A stretch of DNA of 64,000 nucleotides from Isoetes taiwanensis. Its lineage: Eukaryota > Streptophyta > Lycopodiopsida > Isoetales > Isoetaceae. The notes beneath the pieces were generated by a model, which was not told the DNA's origin, did not search any database, and saw nothing but the letters and a program-made list of their open reading frames with translations. The DNA lies in NCBI GenBank assembly GCA_021234155.1, contig JAJEKV010000085.1:3110706-3174705 (forward strand), in the 5' to 3' direction. The translations under genes were made by a program, and so were the position numbers. Positions 42,751 to 53,282 of the stretch are shown piece by piece (within the stretch, counting starts at the first letter, position 1; each line of letters starts with the position of its first letter).

Positions 42751-44960
42751 CTAAAGAAGGCATTCAAAAAAGAAGGAGGAGGCATCATATACATCATCCT
42801 CCAACCAGTCCCAGCACTTCTCAAAGAATTCAATAGGGAGGCCATCCAGACCAGGGCAATTGTCCTTTTCTAAGAGAACCACAGCTCTCTTTAAATCCTC
42901 CTTCACAATATTGGACTCAAGAAGCAACCTCTGCTCTTCAGAAATAATGCGACGCACCTTAGTCAACATAGCCGATTGCATGTCCTCTTGAAAGGGCAAT
43001 GGGCATCGTGCAAAGAATGAAGAAAAGTATTGATGAAGATACTGCTCAAGATGCACAGGATCAGAGATAAGGGAGTCATCCGGCAACACCAAAGAATGTA
43101 TAGAAATGGCAAGTTTCCTTCTTTTTGCAGTAGCAAAAAAGAACCGGGTACAGCTATCTCCATCTTTGAACCATTGCAACCATGCCTTTGGCTTGGCTTC
43201 AGTAGCTTTTACAGTTTCTATAGCCTTGATCTGAGATAGTAATTCCTTTTCTCGAACTCCACTAGTAGGGCCACGAGCACGACATTTTTCTAATTCCTGG
43301 TACGATGCAATCAAGAGTTCTCTAGCTTCAGCAGCTCTGACTCTCCCCCATTCTTTTGCAAATAACTTTACTGCAAACAGCACTGCGATAGTTCCAGACA
43401 TGCTCTATAGGGTGAGAAGGCCCGAAACCAAACTCGGTTACAGCCAACTTTGTACTCATCATCCTCCAAGTACTTGCAATTAAGCTTAAAACCACATCAT
43501 TGGATGGAAGTTGCAGATTATGATCAGACACGGAGCTATTCAGAAGATTTGAGCAACGAAAATCTGCTAGCAAAGCAGCTGCACAAGTATTAGATGTCTT
43601 GCACGTGAAGGACTGATCACCATCAATCTCTATAAGCTGCTAATCGTCTAAAAGGTGTAACCATTGTTCCCGCTCGAACCCTTGCACTACTTTGGAACTT
43701 CGACTGCTTCTATCTCTTTCCAACTCGACCATGTTAAAGTCTCCAACCAGCAACCATGCAACACTCTGCCTAAGATGAAGAATTTTACTCCTCGCAGTTG
43801 CCCACAAAAGCACTAGCAAGGTCTATTATGAGCATAGACATTTATCAAATCCCATGCTTGGCCCTTATCTTTCCACTTGATTATTATCCACTGCCCAAAC
43901 CTATCTGTTTGAGTAGAAGTGACATCCAAAAAGGACTTCCACGCAGTAAGCACATCAACCTTAGATGCATCAGCAACAGACACCAAGATATTATAGTCAC
44001 TCTAAACATATTAGCTACTTTATGTACATCCCCTCGGCAGCATTTATGCTCTTCAATGCAGCAAAATGTAGTAGAAAAATTAGATAAATATAGAGATAAC
44101 CTGCTCCTTTTACTTGGGGAAGAAGCCACACCCCTCACATTCCAAGACAATTCGTGTGCCCTGACTATTATGTTCTGCCTCCATACCAATAGAGCCAGCA
44201 TCAACCATGTCCATCTCGCATGATTCTGAAGGCAGGTCAGCCCATCTCGTTGTGGAAATTGGCCAGAGGAAGCCTCCGCTCTATTTCACCCTTCCATTGT
44301 TTTGTTTAGCAATTGGCAAGGGAGAGCCTCCTCTCTGCTCTACCCCCCCCCCCCCCCAAAAAAAAAAAAGGGGGGAGGGGGAGCACTGCAAGAAAGAGCA
44401 TCCTCTCTGCTCCACCCTTCCATGCAAAGTATCAGACTCATTCATGACATTAGAGGCATGTTGACTAGCCTTATTGCGTGCAACTCTTTTTCAATTCACA
44501 TTTTTCCTCTTGGGCATTTTCACGATGCTCCTAAACACTTTCACTCTTGCATCTCCTAGATCTTCTGTAATTTGGCCCTAGAATTTCTCATCAAAACTAT
44601 GAGTATGCACAATCTTCTATGGGATAGAGGTCTTAGCAACAGATGGACTAGCAACCACAGAGGAAGAAGGGACCATTGCAGGGCAATCTCTCTTAGAACA
44701 AAATTTTGCAAATAGAGCAAGTTGAGGAAACAAGACAGCAAGCTAATTGGAAGGCATATTTCAAAAAGATAGGGCCACTTTTCACAACCACACAGTCAGG
44801 AAGACCACGACCAGAAGGAAGAGAGACATAAATTTTAGCTCCATCAACAATAGAATGGGTCAAATGAGTACCCAGACCATTAGCAATACTGATAAGAAAC
44901 TCTGGCACCAAGGAGGAAGATTAGGAATAGAAAACCAACATGTGCATTATTAAGAGAGCA
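42751..44960 (-). mobile_element. L1-type LINE, 3'-truncated
   Basis: Minus-strand pieces follow in the correct order. ORF1 (44960-44690) has SIPNLPPWCQSF, IVDGAKIYVSLPSGRGLPDC and VVVKSGPIF. The endonuclease start (near 44160) has HELSWNVRG. The linker and the first RT part (43573-42760) have AWLQWFKDGDSCTRFFFATA and LEKDNCPGLDGLPIEFFEKC. The RT stops at 42751, so everything from the RT palm onward is gone. Loss of the 3' end is not how LINEs truncate on insertion; a later deletion is likelier. A C-run/A-run/G-run (44343-44385) lies between ORF1 and the endonuclease. Confidence 0.75.
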
Positions 44961-46310
44961 ATTTTGTTTACATTATTTCTTTGTGCTTTACACCTCAGTG
45001 ATAAGATCTTCTTCTTGATGTCCATAATGGACAACTAGGTCTCTAGTAATTTAATAATATAGTTGTGCCTCTATAGCAAAGTGCATTAAAGTGCACGAGG
45101 TGGCTCCATCCAAGATTATTAGGAAATGAACAATATTTGATCAAAATAATGCATTTTATAGGGAACCATATATGTACATCGAGTGGAGACTTGAAAGATA
45201 GTGTATTTGGCCATTTAATTTAGTTTTTATGGTAGATTTATATGTTTGGTATTTTGAAGATAGATTTTCGAAGTTGACGGCCACGATGCTAGGGTTTTGG
45301 GCATATTTAGGATATCCCCTTGGTCAATGGTTGAGATTTAGCCTCAATGTGAAAAAATTGGAGCCAGGGCAAAATAACAAAACAAATGGTTTTGGGAGTT
45401 TTTGGACATGCCACATCCCTTTCTAGTATAACACTATTGTAGAACAAGATACGATAACCAAAACGCAGGCCAACTGTTAAATAGTCAACTTTTGCAGAGC
45501 CATTTAACTAATACAAACTCTTGTAGCGTCTTAAGCTTAGAAATATAACCCGCTAAGGTTGGTTGATATCATTTTAACTTAAAAGCCACTTAGACAATAT
45601 TCAGTTGCATGAGCGAATGGCGCCTTGCCATTCAAGAACATTGTCCAATATGTCACAAGTTTTTTCACTTGTGTCATTTACCTCGCATTGAAGTTTAGCT
45701 CACATTTTCGCGATGTTTATTTTTTGTTTTGTTGATTTACCTTGGATTCAGCTCATCTAGCTTGCATTCAAATCCTCTATCTTGCATTTTGCCTCTACTA
45801 AATTGTCTAAGTGGCTTCCACGTATCAAGGATGCTCCTTTAGATGCATTCCACCGTGGTCCATGTCTCCTCCCTTCGCGCGCTGGAGGCATGCATTCGTC
45901 AAAGTCACGCATGGCTCCGCGCTTAGTGCTTCATGCGTTGGTATGATTTCCCCTGCCAGATTGCAATCCAGAGGAGCATTCTCTTATACATAAAAGCAAT
46001 TTAGCTGCAATCCTGACCCGACGTTCAGCACGCTTTGACACGTGACATGATTTTAGTTCTAGGAAAGTTGTCTAAATTTACTTGACGTCTGTGCAATTTA
46101 CCTGCCATTCTTAGCTTCAACTAAGTTGCTTCCATGTTTTAGGGATGCCCATTTACTGACATTATGGACCGCGTTTCAAGCATACCTCCGTGATGTGGCG
46201 ATCAACATGGGTTTTACACCAAGAATGTCAAGTAAATGGACATTCATGTATACGGATGAGGGGCAATGGCTTGTTGAGGGACATCTTATCCCTTCCATGG
46301 GATTAACTGC
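44961..46310. other. Intergenic DNA without gene
   Basis: No exon recognised. Two similar segments (ctaagtggcttccacgtatc..aggatgctccttta, 45808; agttgcttccatgttttagg..gatgcccattta, 46124) suggest a local duplication. Short frames have no family resemblance. Confidence 0.4.
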
Positions 46311-46317
46311 TATAAGA

Positions 46318-46700
46318 GCAATTTATAAAAATACACTTATATTTATGCAAAATTGTGAAAACGCCATTGTTTTAAGGGTTAGTCTTGCTGGAAATGGCCT
46401 TAACAAATTTTGTGAAGATCCAAATGAGAATGTGTTCTTTAGATACATCATAGATGAGGATGACATCTTTCTATTAAAGCTAAAATCACTTAATTTGGAG
46501 CCGATATTTTAGTTATGGTCTCCTAAAACCTCTTTTTTGTGTATTAAAAATAACATAATTTGTGATTTCGGACTTCGATTCAGTGATTTTAGCTTTGAGG
46601 GGGAGATATCATCCCTATCTACAATATATACATGAAGGATATAATTGGAGAGCTATTTCCAAAAAAAGGAGCATTTTTACAATTTTGCACAAATATGTGT
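46318..46700. mobile_element. Diverged copy of the long-TIR MITE
   Basis: The sequence lines up along its length with the MITE at 57005-57456. Shared stretches include atgcaaaattgtgaaaacgcc, ttttagttatggtct, gtgtattaaaaataacataa, ttgtgatttcggactt and tctacaat.ta.at.aa. It is much more diverged than the other two. It ends about 270 bp upstream of the SNARE start codon. A 128-codon frame here is an accident of this repeat. Confidence 0.65.
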
Positions 46701-46973
46701 CTTCGAATGAAGTGTCTTTTAATTTACAAAATGAAGTGGGCTTTGCTTCGTGACCTGGAATGGCAGGTCTATATGGGCGACTGCCGGTTTTTGAACATGT
46801 ACAGTGAAGGAAGAATATATTTTGCCAAGGAAGGATACAATTTCCCTTTTTCGTTCTCTCATGTAGAAGCCGATCGATCCGCTTATCCGGCCTGCTTCAT
46901 TTGATCCGTTTTGCCTTCGCCCATCATTCTTCAAGCAAATCGCTGATCTGGGCGCTTCGTTGTTTCTTCCAAT

Positions 46974-48874
46974 ATGGCGAAAACAGGGGATCCATGGATG
47001 AAAGAATATGAGGAGGCCATGCGCCTTGCTGATGACATAACTTCTCGAATTGAAGAGTGTAATGATGGTGGCAATTTCTCTAATAAGCTTGCTTCTACCA
47101 CAAGGCGTAAAATTACTATGCTTGATAACAAGCTTGATCGTCTTGAGGCTGTGTTGCAGAATCCTAGTTTGAAGTCGCAGATGTATGTATGTTTGTGCCC
47201 TTTTTATTGCGTTCTATTTCAATTTCCCTACTTCCTTCCGTCTAGATTGGGTTAGTACCGTAATTGGGGTTTCGATGAGAATTCGTTTGCTGCGAGAGGG
47301 CAAAAGCTTAGCTGAGGGACGTGGTTGGTTGTATCATGCAGAAGGAAATATCATAGGAAAATATCATAAGTCTTTGAGGGCATATTCAGCTCCAGATATG
47401 TTCCTTATTTTCTGGATGGGAACGTGAAACTTCCCAATTGTACATCATATCAACCATTAGTTCTTGAGTGGCTGCAAACTTAGGGCATTAGTTTGGAAGA
47501 TAAATCTTCCACTTTTCAGGTTCATAGTGTGCTTTTAAGCTTTGTTTTCTGACTGTTATATTGTCATTGCTTTTGATCTTCTGCTGTATCCTTGCATTTA
47601 TTTCATTGTAAAATTTATTTCATTGTACAGTCTGAAGTGAACAACAATTATAAAATTATTTTGCACTTTCCCATGCTGTATAGAAGAGACATTCATGAAT
47701 GGTGGCGATTATGATATATCTTATGTTCACTGGAATTATTGTGTGAAGTTCATTTAAATTTTTTGTGCGAATTTGGATATATAACCATATGTTCAATAGT
47801 CTATGTTTCTTATCGGACATATGAAACTAAATTGGAAATTAGGTTTGTGCTAACTGGATACATATTCTGATTTTCTCTCTTGCAGATGTGAGAAGGAAAT
47901 GTATCGTGGCCAAGATTTGCTCCTTGGGCTCCGCTACAGAATAAAGAAAATGAATGACACTTTGACTGTTGCTCAAAGTGTTGCTAGGTAGCTTATCATT
48001 CTCCGTCTTATCAGATTCCTTTGTTAACGGCAAAAGCAGAATCATCCTTGCATTGGATTCATAATACTTACCTGTTAAAGGGGAAAAAAGTCTTTAGTGA
48101 AGACACCTTGGTATTTCATTAAGTACGTTGTAATAAGTCATAACACTTAAAATAAAATATGACTTCAATAATTTACTTATAGCTACTCGATATTCACATG
48201 AAAAGCATTGTAATAAAGCTAGTTGGACCATGTGCATACTTTTTTAATCATCAAGAATTGATCCAGATGTTTTAATGCAGAAAAATTTTGCTCTCCGAAG
48301 GTTCTAGAGGTCCCCCAGTTGAAACAGATCTAACGGTTGGTCTTGATAACTATGGCCTTATCACTTTGCAGAGACAAGTTATCAAAGGTCTGTATTGAAT
48401 TTATCTTGATCTAATTTAAGAAATGAAGAGTAACAGATTTAACCTCTTTCTTTTATAGAACAAGATGGTGAGCTTATTTCATTGGAGGAAACTGTGAAGA
48501 GCACAAAACATATTGCATTAACAGTGAATGAGGAACTTGATTTGCATGCGCGTCTGCTGGTACCATACTGCATCCATGATTTGCTATAATAATTCGCATG
48601 GTCTGTTATTTTGCTGACTTTTTTGGAACATATAGGATGACTTGGAAGAAGGTGTTGATGCAACTAATTCTCGTCTTAAGGTTGTGGCTAACCTGGGCAT
48701 TATCAGTTCCTCCAAATTTTTAACAGCCTTTAATCTTTCCAGGCTACGAATCGACGGTTGGCAAATTTCAGCAAACGCGTAGGTGGTCTTCGTTCATTAG
48801 GATGCACATGTATGATGCTGGTCATCATTGTTGTTCTGATTCTTGTGATCCTAAGATTGTTGAAGATTGTTTGA
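46974..48874 (+). CDS. SYP5: SYP5-type Qc-SNARE (syntaxin), six exons, complete
   Basis: Exons: 46974-47182, 47886-47987, 48281-48387, 48459-48559, 48636-48680, 48743-48874. All introns are GT-AG and phases agree, giving 231 residues, the usual SYP51/52 length. The N-terminal helical domain starts MAKTGDPWMKEYEEAMRLAD (SYP5 proteins begin with a similar 'DPWM+EY.EA'). The SNARE motif (about 136-198) includes LEETVKSTKHIALTVNEEL, DDLEEGVDATNSRL and ATNRRLANFSKRV. A C-terminal anchor follows (about 210-228, CMMLVIIVVLILVILRLLKI). SYP5 proteins sit on prevacuolar and vacuolar membranes and form the Qc helix of fusion complexes. At residue 169 the zero-layer Gln expected in 'EEL.LQ.RL' is His (CAT, 48545-48547). 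The start is the first Met and matches the family. Confidence 0.93.
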
Positions 48875-49800
48875 GCATACAGATCTTGGTCAAGATTGGT
48901 ATTGCTGCTTAAAGCTGTAAATGTAAGAATGCAGGTGTTTCAGGTGCAGGTTTCTATCAAAATGATTACCTTTATTTAGTGGTACAAGATTGCTTGCCAT
49001 AGCCGGGGCTTGTAAAATAATACTTTGTATTTGTAGCATGCAGTATTTGTTTATGCATGAATTTTGATGAGAAAAGAAATATAAAGGGAGTATGGTTGCT
49101 TTGCTGAATCAAAATTTGGCTGTTACCTGACAAGACGGGTAGAGGTAGAAAGTCGAGAATAGTTAAAACTGCTCCAAGCTGTGATAAGTTATTCCCCTTA
49201 CCTAAAACATAGGTGTGTATAATTATAGCCAAGTTCCATGCTTTTACCTTGCATTCCCTTGATTTTTACTGCAGTTTGCTCCAGAATTGCATATTCATGT
49301 CTTGCACATTATAAAAATGTCCTCTTTAAATGTCTTCTTGACATTAATGGGGTGTTTGTCTATTAGTTTTTAGCAAACCAATAAATATGCGACGAAAACC
49401 TAAACAATAGATAAGCGTCGTTTTGCCCTCGCGTCCACTCTTATGTTGCCACGTGACATTTTTTTGCCACACTTCCAAGAAAATTCTTCTAATTTTTTTT
49501 TACTTTGACTTCTTTGCTAGGACCATTGGATTGGTGCCACATGGCATAGAATGGACGTCTATATGTTGTGTCCACGTTATAGGGTCCATTTACTTGACTT
49601 TTCTCAGGTGGAAATCTGTCTCTGTGCTGGGCGAAGGCAGGTGGACAACTCAGGAAAGTCCAGGAAATGGACCTCCCTATATACACAATGCATGCTTTGC
49701 TCAAATTATGTTCGTTATTTTTACAACTATTACGGGGTGATAAGAGATGGCCTCCCCACTATACTTACCTAATACTTTTGTATTTAGAGAAGCCTACAAG
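48875..49800. other. 3' flank of the SNARE gene, no further gene
   Basis: The first few hundred bases are probably the 3' untranslated region (aataatactttg near 49017). A frame at 49423-49740 has no family resemblance. No terminator or RNA gene recognised. Confidence 0.4.
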
Positions 49801-50110
49801 AATGTATTGCTAAATAGTAGATGATATGCCCAAAGTGAACATAGTTAGTCTTCCATTTCTCTATAAAGTATATAATGTGAAGCCAACAGTACAAAAAAAT
49901 GTCTTGCCAAATAGTAGATGATAGTGCCTAAACTGATTACATAGGTTAAAAGTCTTTGCATTTTTTTATAAAGTATATACTGTGAAGCCAACAATACAAA
50001 AATGTATTGCCAAATAGTAGATGATAGTGCCTAAAGTGATTACATAGGTTAAAGTCTTTGCATACGTTAAAACAACTAACTAACTATAAAGTAGTGTGAA
50101 GCCAACAATT
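49801..50110. repeat. About 100-bp tandem repeat, three units
   Basis: aatgt.ttgc.aaatagtagatgat followed by gtgaagccaaca.ta.aaa occurs at 49801, 49898 and 50001. The last two units are more alike. Confidence 0.75.
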
Positions 50111-50484
50111 TGCTATGCTGCCTCCAAACACTTTTTTGTTTCTCCAGTTCTCTGTGAAAGTATTCTGGCCAGTAATTTAGAAACTTATATTGAAACTCGG
50201 GAAATTGGCACCAACTTGTGATAGTCTAATCAAAACGTCGCTAAAGAAGCAAAAAGATTGGAACTGGGCTCTGCAAAAAAACTGACAAGTTCAAAGACAA
50301 GAGCCCTATTCGACTGCCACTACAAATAGAAAGAAAGTTGTAAACGCTGCTTTCAGTTTCCCTTAGCTCTAGCTTTATCACATAACTCTCTTGACATCTT
50401 TACCTTTGATATATGAGGGCATATCTCGTAGCCACACTCCCATCCCTAGGCTTTGCCCTTCGGGCAACCCAAAAAGAAACCAAC
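50111..50484. other. Non-coding spacer
   Basis: No gene seen. ccctaggctttgcccttcgggcaac near 50445 contains the small hairpin TTGCCC-TTC-GGGCAA. Confidence 0.4.
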
Positions 50485-50937
50485 CATCCCTTCTTTTTAT
50501 GAATTGAACTTTTTTATAGAAAACACATTCCTAGGATGGGTCCTATGACACAAACAAGTGGCCGAAAGTGAAGTGGTGTTCTCATTGAGCTTTGTAAAAC
50601 ATTGAGTACAAATGGATCCCTCACTAGGGATAGATAAATTTGGAAATATGAACTTTAAATGCTCCGAAACTAGACAATCATCGAGAGCAGGATGAAACTG
50701 AAGAATACAACATAAAAAATGGTTTTATCCGCCATTTTGTTGATGCAAAGGTGAGAAGACCCGGTGACTGCTGCTCATCGGGAAGAAGAACCACGCCTTC
50801 TTAGGTTTTTGAGGAAACCCAAGCAAATAGTTGAAGCACGACCCCACGCACTATGGCAACCACAAGACCTTAAACAATCCCGCGCAGTAATCAAGGCCGA
50901 AAGAAAAATAACCTCATCAATGAGTGAGATGCCATAG

Positions 50938-51262
50938 GCGGGAAGACTCGGAGGCTCCAAGGCCACGCCGAAAAAGAAACAAACACCAATCGGGAACCGT
51001 CCCGCTGAATGACCATCGCGGGGAAAAACAACCGACATCTTTGCCTCGGAGGCTACTGGCCACGCCGAGAAAAACAATAAATATGATCTCGAGGAGGCAA
51101 CAAATACCAGAGAGAAAACATGAATAATAAATATTGACTCAGAGGCTACAATGCCACACCGAGAGAAAACATGAATGAATAAAGAAAATACTAATGGCAT
51201 GCCGAGAAAGAGTAAACCAATACGTATGCCTCAGAGGCTACAAAGCCACGCTGAGGAAATAG
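50938..51262. repeat. Degenerate repeat inside X1
   Basis: Units of about 65-75 bp carry the phrase 'cagaggctac.a.gccac.c.gagaaa'. Four or five can be seen (near 50946, 51045, 51130, 51230). Confidence 0.6.
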
Positions 51263-51317
51263 AGAATGCAAATTTAAAGGACATAGAAAAAATAACGTAC
51301 ACGATCAAATGAAAAAA

Positions 51318-51565
51318 CCATCAAGGGAGGGAGGGTGAGGGAAACTGATAGGATAGAGAAGAGGGAGAAAACTAGCTCAAGAGAATGCCGATGATAGAAC
51401 AATGAAGAGAGGGAAAATAGACATGGCCTAAAGTAGGGAACCATCAAGGGAGGGAGGGTGAGGGAGACTGGTAGGACAAAGAAGGAGGAGAAAACTAGCT
51501 CAAGAGAACGCCGATGAATGAACACGGAAGAAGAGGCAGAATAAATAGGAGATGTGAGATGAGGC
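51318..51565. repeat. 123-bp tandem duplication inside X1
   Basis: ccatcaagggagggagggtg followed by agggagaaaactagctcaag and aatgccgatga occurs at 51318 and 51441. Confidence 0.8.
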
Positions 51566-51810
51566 GTCCCCATCCAAGGAATGTCGGTTCTATTGCTTTT
51601 AGCAATAGAACCGTGGCATTCCTAGGATGGGTCCTATGACACAAACAAGTGGCCGATAGAAGAGGAATCTACCCAAACAAGAACAGAGCAAACTAGGCTA
51701 ACGGGAGTAAAAGAAGATGGAACAAATGAAGGGAGAAAATGGTAAGTATGTTGGCTAGACTACAAGACATCAATGGAACAGGAGAGATAACAGAGATACC
51801 AAAAAATAAT

Positions 51811-51916
51811 GAGACAACCCCATAATAAAGCAATGGGACAAACGAGGCAGAACGGGCAAGCAAGAGACAACCCCATAATAAAGCAATGGGACAAACGAGG
51901 CAGAACGGGCAAGCAA
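51811..51916. repeat. 53-bp perfect tandem duplication in X2
   Basis: gagacaaccccataataaag through cagaacgggcaagcaa occurs at 51811 and again at 51864. Confidence 0.9.
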
Positions 51917-52324
51917 GGAGTCTCAGAGTACCAGAGGAGGTGGCTCATCGAGAGCAAATGAGACCCAAGGCAAGCAGAGTAAATGGGAGAAGAGGAGACC
52001 ACGAAGAATTGGAGCAAAAAAGGAATAAAAAAGAGAAGATAGAGACAATGAAGCAAGAAAGAAGTAGAAGGAGCAAGGAAGCCGGAAGCCGAATGATGGG
52101 ATGCATGAAAAAGAAAGACACCATGTAAAGATGCAGAGAAAGATAGAAAACAGAATATAAAAACGAAGGACACAATGTAACACTGCAGAAAAAGAGAAAA
52201 GTGGGAACAAAAAAAAAAAAAAAAAAAAAAGAGGGCACATAAAGGGAGCAAGACCAACATTGGAGCAAATGAGGCTATTGAAGATGGTCACTATCCGAAC
52301 GATATGTATAGGGAGCAGGATCAA

Positions 52325-52492
52325 GAGAAACCGTTAGTCAAATAAGGACAAAAACACACTAGAAGATAATGACAAACATAGAGAAACCGTTAGTCAAATA
52401 AGGACAAAAACACACTAGAAGATAATGACAAACATAGAGAAACCGTTAGTCAAATAAGGATAAAAACACACTAGAAGATAATGACAAACATA
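52325..52492. repeat. 56-bp tandem repeat in X2, three units
   Basis: gagaaaccgttagtcaaata through gataatgacaaacata starts at 52325, 52381 and 52437. The units are nearly identical (one G/T difference). Confidence 0.92.
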
Positions 52493-53028
52493 ACAACCCC
52501 AAAAACCTAGTAATAGACATGAACCATATGTTAATCCTGTTTTGTACAGTCTTGAAATGCCACGCTTATCCCATGCAACAATAGAGGTAATGGAACAAAG
52601 AGCTAGACCGATGCCTTACTTAGAAACCGTGTCCAAGGCTAAAAAATTGCACTTCATACCAGGAGCATGGAGAAAGCAATAGAAAAAAGGGAGTTCAAGA
52701 TGCACTGCCTAAATGAAGAAAACAAGCACAAAGTAAAAAGGGGTGTCAACCATATACAGAAAGAGTCGGCACGCAATGCGCTTCCATAATTGAATGCAAA
52801 ATGATGGATAGAAAAAGGCCAATCACTGACAACTGGGTTCAACCCCTGGAAACATAGAAATGAATAAAAAGGTGGGCCATCAAATCGACTAATACAGAAA
52901 GGCCTATAAGGGCCAAGACTACACAACAATTTAGCAGCTATGACTAGAAAAAACTAAAGAATTGGGAGAACAAACAAAGCACAAAGTCCTTGCAAACAAA
53001 AGGAAACTAAAGGATGAAAAAAGACCAA

Positions 53029-53282
53029 GGATGCAAAGAATAAAAAACTTAGACTAATGAAGGAATACCAACGAAACGGATCCACGTAACCAAACAACGT
53101 CATAGGAATACCATGCAGCAGTAATCATGAGAATAATCACGAGGACTAAAGAAAACAAAAGGATGCAAAAGCATAAAAACTTAGACTAATGAAGGAATAC
53201 CAATGAAATGGATCATATAGCCAAAAAACTTCATAAGAATACCATGCAACAGTAATCACGAGAATAACTAAAAACGATGTAA
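53029..53282. repeat. 128-bp tandem duplication in X2
   Basis: ggatgcaaa..ataaaaa.cttagactaatgaaggaatac through aggaataccatgca.cagtaatca occurs at about 53030 and 53160. Confidence 0.8.

Larger units (their letters stand above)
50530..51616. mobile_element. Element X1, 1,087 bp, CATT target duplication
   Basis: It begins CCTAGGATGGGTCCTATGAC and ends GGTTCTATTGCT-TTT-AGCAATAGAACC followed by GTGG. CATT stands before it (50526-50529) and after it (51617-51620). Both ends can fold: TAGGA-TGGG-TCCTA at the left and a perfect 12-bp hairpin with a 3-base loop at the right. There are no terminal inverted repeats and no coding sequence. The right third has a 123-bp duplication (51318, 51441) and the middle has degenerate repeats. 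Confidence 0.75.

Noticed and set aside
46126-46512. 128-codon plus-strand frame as a small gene
   Set aside because: Its second half lies in the diverged MITE copy and it resembles no protein.
52325-52492. 56-bp repeats as a CRISPR-like array
   Set aside because: The units are contiguous and fully repeated with no unique spacers, and the genome is plant nuclear.
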